Assembly: GCF_030254645.1 (NCBI RefSeq)
Contig: NZ_CP116346.1
Coordinates: 124,001-188,000, forward strand
Direction: 5' to 3'
DNA length: 64,000 nt
From: Paucibacter sediminis
GTDB lineage: Bacteria; Pseudomonadota; Gammaproteobacteria; Burkholderiales; Burkholderiaceae_C
In this document: one piece after another, positions 51,366 to 60,349 of the stretch
How positions within the stretch are numbered: position 1 is the stretch's first letter
Layout: each line of letters starts with the position of its first letter
Notes under the pieces: model-generated
The model's input: only the letters and a program-made list of their open reading frames with translations
Database searches by the model: none
What the model was told of the DNA's origin: nothing
Translations under genes and position numbers: made by a program

Positions 51366-53438
51366 TCAGCCCGCCGCCTCACCCTCGGCATAGCGGAAGC
51401 AGCCGCGCCCGGCCGCCTTGGCGGCGTAGAGCGCCTGGTCGGCCCGGGCCAGCAGGCTGGCCGGGTCGGCCGGCTCCTCACCCTGGTAGCAGGCGATGCC
51501 GATGCTGGTGGAAAGCTGCAGCGGCCCCTGCGCCAGCTGCAGCGGCTGGGCCACGGCATCGAGCACCTTCTGCGCCACCAGCCCCGCCTCGGCGGGCGCG
51601 TGCAAGCCCTCCAGCAGCAGCACGAACTCATCGCCGGCCAGGCGGCACACCAGGTCGGTGCCGCGCACGCAGGCGCGCAGGCGCTGCGCAAACGCCTGCA
51701 ACACCGCATCGCCGGCCGCATGGCCCAGGCCGTCGTTGATGCTCTTGAACTTGTCCAGGTCCAGGAACATCAGCGCCATCAGCTGCTGGCCGCGCTGGCA
51801 GCGCGCCATCGCCTCGGGCAGGCGTTCATCGAAATGGCGCCGGTTCGGCACGCCGGTCAGGCTGTCCACCCGGCTCAACGCGGCCAGCACGCGCTCGGCG
51901 CGCTTGAGCCGGGTGATGTCGAAGCTCATCAGGTAGAAGCCCTGCACCAGGCCGCCGGCGTCCAGGTCGGGCACCAGATGGGCCTGAAAGTGCGCGTCAC
52001 TGCCGCCCAGCTCCAGCGCGCCGATGAAGTGGCAGCTCTGGCCCGCCAGCACCTGCCGTACATAGGGTTCGTGCAAGGCGTAGCTGGCCTCGCCCAGGCC
52101 GGCGCGCAAGCTCATGCCGAGCGCCTGGCTGGCGCTCAGCCCGTGCACCTTGAGCGCCTGCGAGTTGGCGAAGTGGCAATGCTGCTCGCGGTCGAAATAG
52201 CCCACCATGGCGGGGATGTTGTCGGTCACCGCGAGCAGGCGCTGCTCGCTGGCGGCCAGCTGGCGCATGGCATCGCGCAGCTCCGCGGTGCGCGCCTGCA
52301 CGCGCTGCTCCAGCGAGGCGTTCAGCTCGCTCAGGGAGGCATCCTGCTCGGCCTGGCGCTGCGCCAGCTCGGCCAACGCGTTGGAAAGCAGCTGGGCCTC
52401 GCGGTAGCCCCCCACGCGTGGCAGCTCGCCCTCGCCCAGATGGTGGCGCGCGGTGATCGCCGCGGCGAGCTGGCGCAGCGGCGCCGACAAGCGCCTGGCC
52501 AGCCACCAGCTCAGCGGTAGAAACAGGATCAGCAGGGCCAGCGCGCAATAGCCGATCTGGCGCCGCAGGCTGAAATAGTCGGCCAGCGCCACCGCCACCG
52601 GTTGGCGCACCAGCACCTGCCAGCCCAGGCCGGGGTAGCGCTCGTGGCCGCGCGTGGGCAGCACCGCGACATAGAAGGCCTCGCCATCGAACTCGCGCTC
52701 CACGCGGCTGGGCCCGCCCTGGCTGGGCAGTGGCTGGCCCTCCAGCGCCGGCGGGCCGAGGATCACCTTGCCATGGCGGTCCAGCACCAGGGCCTCGGCG
52801 CGGTGCGAAGCCAGCGTGGCGTCGATCAGCTCGGCCTTGACCTCGCGCGCCCAGGACCAGCTCAGGTGCGCACCCAGCACGCCCGCGCCCTCCCCCGCGG
52901 CACCGGGCAGCGGCAGCGCGAAGTCGACGAAGCGCCAGGGCTCGGTCTGCTTGGGCAGGAGGCGCTCCAGCAGCACCGCGGCATGCACATCGCCCACAAA
53001 CGGCGCCTGGCGTCCGCCCTGCCACCAGGGCCGGGCCGACACGTCCACGCCTTCCAGCAGGCCACCGCTGGCGGCCAGCACCCGGCCCTGCGCGTCGGTC
53101 ACGCCCAGCCAGGCAAAGTGGCTGAAACCCTGCTGGATCTGCTCCAGCGTGCGGCGCAGGGCGGCAGGCCGCGCGGTCTGCTGCAGGGGCTCCAGCTGGG
53201 CCAGCACGATCAGCTGCCGGAACTGCTGGGCCATGCCGCGATCCAGCGCGTCGCGGAAGTCGGTGGCCACCAGCTGCAGCGCATCGATGGCACGCCGCTC
53301 GGCATGGGCGCGCGCAAAGTTCTCGATCAGCAGCACGGTGCCCAGCAGCACCAGGCAGACGGCGCTCAGCAGCAGGCCGGCCAGCCAGCTGCCCAGCGAG
53401 GGGATGTAGCGCGGCGCGCGCTCGGCGGGGATGAGCAT
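51366..53438 (-). CDS. membrane diguanylate cyclase with sensor, HAMP, PAS and GGDEF domains
   Basis: A 690-residue membrane protein. Helix one (LAGLLLSAVCLVLLGTVLLIENF) precedes a periplasmic sensor domain of dCache type, then a second helix near 300-320 (ALALLILFLPLSWWLARRLSAPL), a HAMP-like linker, a coiled coil, a PAS domain around 415-520, and GGDEF. The active loop is AGDEF (near residue 600), a tolerated variant. An RGTD inhibitory site lies five residues before it, so product inhibition is expected. It converges with the metalloprotease and is divergent from the aldolase gene. Confidence 0.9.
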   Translation of the reverse strand: MLIPAERAPRYIPSLGSWLAGLLLSAVCLVLLGTVLLIENFARAHAERRAIDALQLVATDFRDALDRGMAQQFRQLIVLAQLEPLQQTARPAALRRTLEQIQQGFSHFAWLGVTDAQGRVLAASGGLLEGVDVSARPWWQGGRQAPFVGDVHAAVLLERLLPKQTEPWRFVDFALPLPGAAGEGAGVLGAHLSWSWAREVKAELIDATLASHRAEALVLDRHGKVILGPPALEGQPLPSQGGPSRVEREFDGEAFYVAVLPTRGHERYPGLGWQVLVRQPVAVALADYFSLRRQIGYCALALLILFLPLSWWLARRLSAPLRQLAAAITARHHLGEGELPRVGGYREAQLLSNALAELAQRQAEQDASLSELNASLEQRVQARTAELRDAMRQLAASEQRLLAVTDNIPAMVGYFDREQHCHFANSQALKVHGLSASQALGMSLRAGLGEASYALHEPYVRQVLAGQSCHFIGALELGGSDAHFQAHLVPDLDAGGLVQGFYLMSFDITRLKRAERVLAALSRVDSLTGVPNRRHFDERLPEAMARCQRGQQLMALMFLDLDKFKSINDGLGHAAGDAVLQAFAQRLRACVRGTDLVCRLAGDEFVLLLEGLHAPAEAGLVAQKVLDAVAQPLQLAQGPLQLSTSIGIACYQGEEPADPASLLARADQALYAAKAAGRGCFRYAEGEAAG

Positions 53439-53516
53439 GCCTCATTGTGTCTTGGGATCCGGGCGATCCGCGACATGCTGCCGGCTAGACTGAAGGCCCG
53501 TCCGCCGGCCTCGCCC

Positions 53517-54659
53517 ATGAACACCAGCCCCCTGCCCATGCTGCCGCCCCCCGCCCGCCCCGGCGATCCGCTCGGCGCCATCGACACCCCTGCCCTGCTG
53601 CTGGAGCTCGATGCCTTCGAGCGCAACCTGGCGCGCATGCAGGCCGCCGCCGCGGCCGCCGGCGTGGCGCTGCGCCCGCATGCCAAGGCGCACAAATGCC
53701 CGGCCATCGCGCTGGCCCAGCTGCAGCGCGGCGCCGTGGGCATCTGCTGCCAGAAGGTCAGCGAGGCCCTGCCCTTTGTGCGGGCGGGGGTGCGCGACAT
53801 CCACATCAGCAACGAGATCGGCGGCGCCGCCAAGGCGGCCCTGCTGGCGCAGCTGGCCCTGCACGCGCGCATGAGCGTCTGCGTGGACCATGTGCAGCAG
53901 ATCGAGGCGCTGGCGTCCGCCACGCGCGCGGCCGCCAGCCGGCTCGACGTGCTGGTGGAGATCGATGTCGGCCAGCACCGCTGCGGCGTGGACGACGCGC
54001 CCGCGGTACTGCGCCTGCTCGATGCCCTCGGCCCGCACGCGCAGCTGCGCTTTGCCGGCCTGCAGGCCTACCAGGGCTCGATCCAGCATCTGCGCGGGCA
54101 TGGCGAACGCCGCGCCGCCGCGGCCCTGGCCGCCGAGCGTGCCGGCGCGGTGGTGGCGGCGCTGGCGGCCGCGGGGCAGCGCTGCGAGGTCGTCACCGGT
54201 GGCGGCACCGGCAGCGTCGAGTTCGATCTGGCCAGCGGCGTCTACACCGAGGTGCAGCCGGGCTCCTATGTCTTCATGGACGGCGACTACGGCCGCAACG
54301 AGGTCGCGGGTGCGCTGCGCTTCGAGCACAGCCTGTTCCTCGCCAGCACGGTGATGAGCGTGGGCAACGGCGAGCGCTGCGTGCTCGATGCCGGTCTCAA
54401 GTCGCTCGCCACCGATTCTGGCCTGCCCGGCGTCTGGGGCCAGCCGCAGCTGCACTATGTGTCGGCCAACGACGAGCATGGCATCGTGCAGTGCGGCGTG
54501 GACGGCGGTGCTGTGGCGCGGCCGGCGCTGGGCAGCCAGCTGCTGCTGGTGCCCGGGCATTGCGACCCGACGCTGAACCTGCACGAGCAGCTGGTGGCGG
54601 TGCGCGCCGGCCGGGTCGAGGCGCTGTGGGAGATCGCGGCGCGCGGGCTCAGCCGCTGA
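53517..54659 (+). CDS. PLP-dependent D-threonine aldolase-like/DSD1-family enzyme
   Basis: A 380-residue enzyme with an alanine-racemase-type barrel and C-terminal DSD1 domain. IDTPALLLELDAFERNLARMQ opens it, PLP-binding Lys57 lies in RPHAKAHK, and VEIDVGQHRCGV follows. The C-terminal metal motif is His348-Cys-Asp350. This HxD pattern matches D-threonine aldolase, while eukaryotic D-serine dehydratases use HxC. A 3-hydroxy-D-amino-acid aldolase or dehydratase is therefore the best guess. The ATG at 53517 starts the usual N-terminus. Confidence 0.86.
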   Translation: MNTSPLPMLPPPARPGDPLGAIDTPALLLELDAFERNLARMQAAAAAAGVALRPHAKAHKCPAIALAQLQRGAVGICCQKVSEALPFVRAGVRDIHISNEIGGAAKAALLAQLALHARMSVCVDHVQQIEALASATRAAASRLDVLVEIDVGQHRCGVDDAPAVLRLLDALGPHAQLRFAGLQAYQGSIQHLRGHGERRAAAALAAERAGAVVAALAAAGQRCEVVTGGGTGSVEFDLASGVYTEVQPGSYVFMDGDYGRNEVAGALRFEHSLFLASTVMSVGNGERCVLDAGLKSLATDSGLPGVWGQPQLHYVSANDEHGIVQCGVDGGAVARPALGSQLLLVPGHCDPTLNLHEQLVAVRAGRVEALWEIAARGLSR

Positions 54660-54668
54660 CGGGCCAGT

Positions 54669-54884
54669 TCAACTGAACCAGAGCCGCCACAGGCCCACGG
54701 CCACATGGCCCCAGATCAGCAGGTTGATGCCGAACATGCCGGCGGTGCGGCTGACGTTCCACAGCGCCCTGGCACGCTGCGCGGCACGGTCGTCGCCCGT
54801 GATCGCATACAGCAGCAGATAGAACACCGAGGGCACGAACGTGCCGACGATGAGCAGGCCCATGACCCAGTAGAAGATGACCAT
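54669..54884 (-). CDS. small two-helix membrane protein
   Basis: A 71-residue inner-membrane protein: MVIFYWVMGLLIVGTFVPSVFYLLLYAITGD, a short basic loop (RAAQRARALWNV), and GMFGINLLIWGHVAVGLWRLW. No family is recognised. It converges with the aldolase gene (9-bp gap) and lies upstream of nothing on its strand. The next leftward gene upstream is the propeller diguanylate cyclase, which ends 34 bp before it, so the two may share a transcript. Confidence 0.65.
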   Translation of the reverse strand: MVIFYWVMGLLIVGTFVPSVFYLLLYAITGDDRAAQRARALWNVSRTAGMFGINLLIWGHVAVGLWRLWFS

Positions 54885-54918
54885 GGCTCGATGTTACGAC
54901 GCCGGCCGGCCGCCGGTG

Positions 54919-57900
54919 TCAGGTCTTGCCCAGGCTGACGCGGTTGCGCCCTTCCTGCTTGGCGCAGTAGAGCGCGGCATCGGCCAGCGCGAACAGCGAT
55001 TCGGCCGAGGCCTGCTCCGAGGGGATGCAGGAGGCCACGCCCAGGCTCAGCGTGATCACCTCGCCCACCGGGGCGGCGGGGTGCGGGATCGCCAGCGCCT
55101 CGCAGGCGGCGCGTATGCCCTCGGCCACCTGCAAGGCGGCGGCCGCGTCGGCCCCTGGCACCAGCACGACGAACTCCTCGCCGCCATAGCGCGCCGCCAG
55201 GTCGCCGGCGCGCCCCACCGCATGCGCGAACACCGCGGCCACCGCGGTCAGGCAGCGGTCGCCCTCCAGATGGCCCAGGCGGTCGTTGTAGAGCTTGAAA
55301 CCGTCGATGTCGGCGATCACCAGCGCCAGCGGCACGCGGTTGCGGCGCGCGCGCCGCCACTCCTCGGCCAGCACCTCGTCGAAACGGCGGCGGTTCGCCA
55401 AGCCGGTGAGCGCATCGACGAAGGAGAGCCGCGAGAGATGCTCGTTGGCCTGCCGCAGCTCCTCGGTGCGCTGCGCCACCAGGCGCTCCATCTCGACATG
55501 GCGGGCGCGCAGCGCGTGGGTGCGCAGGCGGAACAGCGCCACCAGCGCCGCCAGCGTGCCCAGCAGGACCAGCGCCATGAACCAGCCAGTCTGGTAGACA
55601 TAGGGCCGCACGGTGATCAGCAGCGGCGCCGCGGCCTCGCTCCAATGCACGCCATCGGTCGAGGCGGCAACGCGGAAGCGGTACTGCCCATGCGGCAGCG
55701 CCGGGAAGGCGGCCTCGCGGCTGCGGCCCGCGTCCACCCAGTCGCGCGTGATGCCCTCCATCTGGTAGCGAAAGCGCACGCGGTCGGCGTTCAGCAGGGT
55801 CATCGCGGCATAGCGGATCGTGAGCGGCACCGAGCCCGGCGGCAGCAGCACCTCGGCATCCAGCGGCCGGCTCACGCCATCCAGCAGCACGCCCTCCAGC
55901 TGGGTCTGCGGCGGCTGCCCCGCGCCCGGCAGGCGGGCCGGGTCGACGATCACCAGGCCGTTGGATGAGGGCAGCCAGAGCTGGCCGCGCGCGTCGATGG
56001 CACCGGCAGGCTGCAGGCCACCGGCGAAGGTGGTGCTGCGCAGCGCATCGCCCGGGCCGAAGCCGCTCGAGCTGACCTTGGCCTGGCGCCCTTCGACAAA
56101 GGCATTCAACTCGGCGCGCGCGACGCGGAAGAAGCCGCGGTTGCAGCTCATCCACAGATAGCCGGCGCGGTCTTCCAGAATGGTCAGGGCGATGCCGTCC
56201 CAGAGCCCGTCGGCCGGGCGTATCGCCGTCAGGCGGCCGTCGCTCAGGCGGTTCATGCCCTCGCCGTTCGTGCCTATCCAGAGCTTGGCGTCGGCGTCCT
56301 CGTAAAGCGCCATGACCCAGTTCGAGACCAGGCCGTCGGCCTTGCTGAGGGTATGAAAGCGCCCGTCGCGCAGGCGCACCAGGCCGTCGCCGGTGGTGCC
56401 GAACCAGAGCGTGCCCTGCCGGTCCTGCAGCATCGCCGCCACGCCGCCGCGCGGTGCGCCCTCGTCGCGCACCGCTTCGAAACCCTTGCCGCTGAAGCGC
56501 GCCAGCCCCGACTGCGTGCCCGCCCACAGCGTGCCGCTGCGGTCCTGGAACAGCACCCGCACCTCCGCGCTGGGCAGGCCCTGGGCCGGGCCGAAGCGCT
56601 CGATCTTGCCGCCCTGCAGGCGCGCCACGCCGGCGGTGTAGCTGCCGATCCAGAGCGCGCCATCGCGGTCCTCGAGCAGGCTGGAAATCTCGTCGGTGGG
56701 CAGGCCATCGGCCTTGCGCAGCGCGCTGATGCGCTGGCCCTCGATGCGGTTGAGCCCGCCGCCCGAGGTCGAGACCCAGGTGACGCCCTGGCGGCCATGC
56801 AGCACCGCGCGCACATTGTCGTGCGACAGGCCCTCGGGCGTGCCCAGCACCCCGAAGGCGCGATTGCGCAGCCGGTTCAGGCCGCCCACCCAGGTGCCGA
56901 TCCAAATGCTGCCCTCGCGGTCGGCCTGCACGCTCCAGATCTGGTCACCGGCCAGGCCGTTGGCGCTGGAGATGGTGCTGAAGCGGCCGTCCTCGAGCAT
57001 GCGGCTCACGCCGGCGCCCCAGCTGCCGATCCAGAGCGCCCCCTGCGCATCGCGCGCCAGGCTGGTGAGCTGGTCGGTGGGCAGGCCATCGGCCACCGTG
57101 TAGACACGGATGCGGCCATCCTCCTCCACACGCGCCAGCCCGCCGCCGGCGGTGGCGGCCCAGATGCCGCCGGCGGGGTCGGCGATGACATGGCGCACCT
57201 GCAGATGCGGGAAGCCCTGCTCCGGGCCCAGGGTGCGGAAGCGCCCGGCGGCAAGCGCCACCAGGCCGCCGCCCGAGGTGCCGATCCAGAGCGTGCCAGC
57301 GCGGTCGAAGGCGAGCGTGCGCAGGCGGTTGGTGGGCAGGCCGTCGGCCTGCTGGTAGAGCCTGGTAGCGCCCTTGCCCGGCCCCTGTTCCCAGCGCACC
57401 AGGCCGTTCTCGGTGGCGGCCCAGATCACGCCGTCGGCCGCCTGCGCAAAGGCCCAGACACGCCGGCCATCGGTGACCTCGCTGCCGAACATGGCCTGGA
57501 AGCTGCCCTTGCGGTAGATGGCCGCGCCCTTGCTGTGGCCGATCCAGAGGTTCTGCTGCGCGTCCTCCATGAAACCGAACACCGGCTCGGAGGCCATGCT
57601 GGGCGCCTGGCGCGCATCGAAGCCGGTGAAGCGGGCGCCGTCGAAGCGCGCCAGCCCGCCCGCCGTGCCGACCCACAGATAGCCGTCATGGCTCTGGTAG
57701 AGCGCCTGCACCGTGTTGAGCGGCAGGCCCTGCTCGGTCTGCCAGCTGTCCACCTTGTACTGGCTCAGCGCCCTGGCCGCGCCGCCCGGCCCCAGGCCCT
57801 GCGCCCGCACGGGCAGCGGCGCCGCGGCCAGCATCAGCAGCAGGCCAAACATCCAGGCCAGCAGGCGGGCCAGGGCGGCATGTGGGGCTGGTGGCAAGAG

Positions 57901-57927
57901 CGAGGGGACAGTCACGCCCGAGAGCAT
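54919..57927 (-). CDS. two-component-propeller diguanylate cyclase
   Basis: A 1002-residue sensor. A signal or membrane segment (LLAWMFGLLLMLAAAPLPVRA) is followed by some twelve propeller repeats (DGYLWVGTAGGLARFDG, GTLWIGTSGGGLVAL and so on; about 60-680), a Y_Y_Y domain (VRFRYQMEGITRDW near 715), one membrane helix near 790-810, a coiled coil, and GGDEF. The active loop is GGEEF (around residue 917), with RAGD in the inhibitory position. The periplasmic propeller resembles BT-type hybrid sensors that bind carbohydrates. It is divergent from the CMD gene by 45 bp. Confidence 0.9.
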   Translation of the reverse strand: MLSGVTVPSLLPPAPHAALARLLAWMFGLLLMLAAAPLPVRAQGLGPGGAARALSQYKVDSWQTEQGLPLNTVQALYQSHDGYLWVGTAGGLARFDGARFTGFDARQAPSMASEPVFGFMEDAQQNLWIGHSKGAAIYRKGSFQAMFGSEVTDGRRVWAFAQAADGVIWAATENGLVRWEQGPGKGATRLYQQADGLPTNRLRTLAFDRAGTLWIGTSGGGLVALAAGRFRTLGPEQGFPHLQVRHVIADPAGGIWAATAGGGLARVEEDGRIRVYTVADGLPTDQLTSLARDAQGALWIGSWGAGVSRMLEDGRFSTISSANGLAGDQIWSVQADREGSIWIGTWVGGLNRLRNRAFGVLGTPEGLSHDNVRAVLHGRQGVTWVSTSGGGLNRIEGQRISALRKADGLPTDEISSLLEDRDGALWIGSYTAGVARLQGGKIERFGPAQGLPSAEVRVLFQDRSGTLWAGTQSGLARFSGKGFEAVRDEGAPRGGVAAMLQDRQGTLWFGTTGDGLVRLRDGRFHTLSKADGLVSNWVMALYEDADAKLWIGTNGEGMNRLSDGRLTAIRPADGLWDGIALTILEDRAGYLWMSCNRGFFRVARAELNAFVEGRQAKVSSSGFGPGDALRSTTFAGGLQPAGAIDARGQLWLPSSNGLVIVDPARLPGAGQPPQTQLEGVLLDGVSRPLDAEVLLPPGSVPLTIRYAAMTLLNADRVRFRYQMEGITRDWVDAGRSREAAFPALPHGQYRFRVAASTDGVHWSEAAAPLLITVRPYVYQTGWFMALVLLGTLAALVALFRLRTHALRARHVEMERLVAQRTEELRQANEHLSRLSFVDALTGLANRRRFDEVLAEEWRRARRNRVPLALVIADIDGFKLYNDRLGHLEGDRCLTAVAAVFAHAVGRAGDLAARYGGEEFVVLVPGADAAAALQVAEGIRAACEALAIPHPAAPVGEVITLSLGVASCIPSEQASAESLFALADAALYCAKQEGRNRVSLGKT

Positions 57928-57972
57928 AGCCGCCCGCTCCGCTTATGCTGCGCCGACAAAGCAGGAGAAGCG

Positions 57973-58353
57973 ATGAACGATGAGCAATTTGACAAGGGTT
58001 TGGCCATGCGCAAGCAGGTCATGGGCGAGGACTTCGTGGCGCGCGCCTATGCCGGCGCGAGCGAGTTCAGCGCGCCGATCCAGCAGCACATCACCCGCAA
58101 TGCCTGGGGCGATGTGTGGCAGCGGCCCGGGCTGGACCTGAAGACGCGCAGCCTCGTCACCGTGGCCATGCTCACCGCACTGGGCAAGCAGCATGAGCTC
58201 AAGGGCCATGTGCGCGGCGCGCTCAACAACGGCGCCAGCGTGCAGGAGATCCAGGAAGTGCTGCTGCACGCCACCGTCTACTGCGGCGTGCCGGCGGCGG
58301 TGGAGGCCTTCCGCAGCGCGGCCGAGGTGGTGGAGGCGAGCCCGCCGCGCTGA
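57973..58353 (+). CDS. carboxymuconolactone-decarboxylase-family protein
   Basis: A 126-residue protein with the CMD fold. GLAMRKQVMGEDFV is a common start, then TRNAWGDVWQRPGLDLKTRSLVTVAMLTALGKQHELKGHVRGALNNG and HATVYCGVPAAVEAF, which cover the family core. This pattern is close to 4-carboxymuconolactone decarboxylase (PcaC), but no pca genes are near. Only one Cys lies in the usual peroxidase-like region, so alkylhydroperoxidase AhpD activity is unlikely. The start ATG at 57973 has AGGAG 6 bases upstream. Confidence 0.82.
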   Translation: MNDEQFDKGLAMRKQVMGEDFVARAYAGASEFSAPIQQHITRNAWGDVWQRPGLDLKTRSLVTVAMLTALGKQHELKGHVRGALNNGASVQEIQEVLLHATVYCGVPAAVEAFRSAAEVVEASPPR

Positions 58354-58359
58354 GCCGCT

Positions 58360-60237
58360 TCAGCGCCGCTGCAGCAGCTGCGTGAGCTCGCGCGCCTGCG
58401 CCAGCTTGTCGGCCGGCACATGGCGGCCCAGCACCACCACGCGCGCGCGGCCCGGCAGCTCGGCGGCGTCGTAGACGCGCTGCGCGAGGTCATCGAGCGC
58501 CTCGTCCGAGAGGCCGGGCCGGCATTGGAGCCAGAGCGTGAAGTGGCGGCGCGCCGGCTTCACCTCCAGCGCCTGTTCGCCCACCCAGGCACCGCGCAGA
58601 TCGGCCTCGCGCAGCGTGATGCCACGCAGCCCGCGCAGCTGGGCCTCGTCCAGCTGCGCCGGCATGCCTTGCTCCCAGGGCATGAGCTGCTGGAAACGCT
58701 CCCAGGCCGCCTCCTCCAGCGCGCGGCTGCTCTCCAGGCGTTCGCGCCAGAGGCGGCGCTGCTCGGGCGGCAGCGGCGCGTCGCGCGCGCTGCAGGCATC
58801 CACCCAGGTCTGCGCCAGATCGGCGGCAGCCCAGGCCAGCGCCTCGTGGCGCTGGTACAGCGTCTCCAGCCAGGCCCCCACGCGCGCATCGCCGCTGGGC
58901 GCATGGCGGCGCGCCAGCCGGTGCAGCGCTTGCGGGTCCTCGGGCGCGAGCAGCAGGGCGCGCTCCAGCCAGGGTGTGGGGTCCTTGTCGCTGAGGCTTT
59001 CCACCGCATCGGCCCAGCGCAACCACTCGGCGGCGCTGAGTTCATGGGCGCGCTGGCTGAGCGCCTGCGCCTCCGCGTTGAGCGCGCGCAGGCGCTCGCC
59101 GTGGCTGCGCCAGTCGGCGCGGTTGGCCTGCCACCAGGCGGCGTCCAGCGCCAGCGCGATGCGCGCCCGGCCCTGGCCCAGCAAACGCAGCGAGTGCATC
59201 GCCGAGAGCCGCTGCAGGCCGGCGGCCTGGCCGAGGCTGGCGAGGCGGTCCTTCAGCACCGGGTGGGTGTCGTCGAAGCCGGCCAGGCGTTTGAACTCGC
59301 GCTTCAGGGCCTCGCGCTGCCAGGCCGCGTCCAGCGGCTGCTGCAGCAGCTTGTTCATGCCGGCATAAGGCCCGACGCAATGGCCGGTGCTGGCGGCCTC
59401 ATCGGTGCGCGCGCGGCGCCACCACAGGCGCCAGAAGTCGCTGCCGAACCACTGCGCCTTCAGCGCCACCTCCTGCAGCGTATGGGCGGCCAGCTCGGCA
59501 CCGAACAGGCGCGCCGACACGCGGTCGGCCTCGTACTCGTCCTGGCGCGCCAGCGCGAAGCTCATCGCGTTGAAGCGCGGGAAGTACCAGGCCACGAAGC
59601 CGGCCATCAGCCAGCCCAGCGCCGAGGAGCTTTCCTCATAGCGCTGGCTCAGCCTGGCCCAGGACATGCGCGTGCGGTAGATCCAGGCCGAGAGCTTGCC
59701 ATGGTCGCCGCGCAGATGGCCGTATTCATGCGCCACCACGGCGAACATGCGCTTGGGCTCCAGCGCCGCCAGCAGCGGCCAGCCCAGCAGCAGGAAGTTG
59801 CGATGCCACAGCCCCAGCAGCATGGGCTGCTGCACGATGGCGGCGTTGAAGTCGTCGGTGATCAGCACCTGGTGCAGCGCCGGGCCCTGCACCTTGGCGC
59901 GGATGCGCGCCAGCCCGGCAAACAGCTCGGGGGCCTCCTGCGCCGCGACCGGCTGGCCCTCGGGCAGCCGGAACGGCACGCGCAGGCCCTGCAGCGTGGC
60001 CCACAGCAGGCCCAGGCAGGCCAGCCCGCCCCAGATCATCCAGCCCGCCAGCCTGGCCCCATGCTGCCAGCGCCAGCCCAGCCACAGCAGGCCGGCCAGC
60101 GCCAGCAGGCCGAACAGGAACACCGCCACATAGCCCAGCACCGCAAAGCGCAGCACGCGCTGGCGATAGCGCTCGGGCGCTTCCCGGCTGGCCTGCTCGT
60201 TGAGCCGCAGCAGGTGCACATAGTCCGCACTCTCCAT
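58360..60237 (-). CDS. M48-family membrane metallopeptidase
   Basis: A 625-residue integral protease. Two membrane helices lie near 30-55 and 65-88. The zinc motif is His170-Glu-Tyr-Gly-His174 (VVAHEYGHLRG), and the third ligand Glu is likely in ARQDEYEADRVSARLFG near 235. A long C-terminal part (from about 330) is rich in helical Ala/Leu/Arg, with TPWLERALLLAPEDPQALHRLARRH resembling a TPR-like segment. The family (HtpX/Ste24) degrades or processes membrane proteins. It overlaps nothing and is divergent from the histidine kinase. Confidence 0.9.
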   Translation of the reverse strand: MESADYVHLLRLNEQASREAPERYRQRVLRFAVLGYVAVFLFGLLALAGLLWLGWRWQHGARLAGWMIWGGLACLGLLWATLQGLRVPFRLPEGQPVAAQEAPELFAGLARIRAKVQGPALHQVLITDDFNAAIVQQPMLLGLWHRNFLLLGWPLLAALEPKRMFAVVAHEYGHLRGDHGKLSAWIYRTRMSWARLSQRYEESSSALGWLMAGFVAWYFPRFNAMSFALARQDEYEADRVSARLFGAELAAHTLQEVALKAQWFGSDFWRLWWRRARTDEAASTGHCVGPYAGMNKLLQQPLDAAWQREALKREFKRLAGFDDTHPVLKDRLASLGQAAGLQRLSAMHSLRLLGQGRARIALALDAAWWQANRADWRSHGERLRALNAEAQALSQRAHELSAAEWLRWADAVESLSDKDPTPWLERALLLAPEDPQALHRLARRHAPSGDARVGAWLETLYQRHEALAWAAADLAQTWVDACSARDAPLPPEQRRLWRERLESSRALEEAAWERFQQLMPWEQGMPAQLDEAQLRGLRGITLREADLRGAWVGEQALEVKPARRHFTLWLQCRPGLSDEALDDLAQRVYDAAELPGRARVVVLGRHVPADKLAQARELTQLLQRR

Positions 60238-60349
60238 CCCTCGCCCCCGGGGTCACATCGTCGTTGGAGGCGAAGGATAGCCGCGCGCGGCGGCCGCCCG
60301 GCGCAGCGGCCTGGCCTACACTCGGCCGGACAGGCCCGCCACCCGCTGT

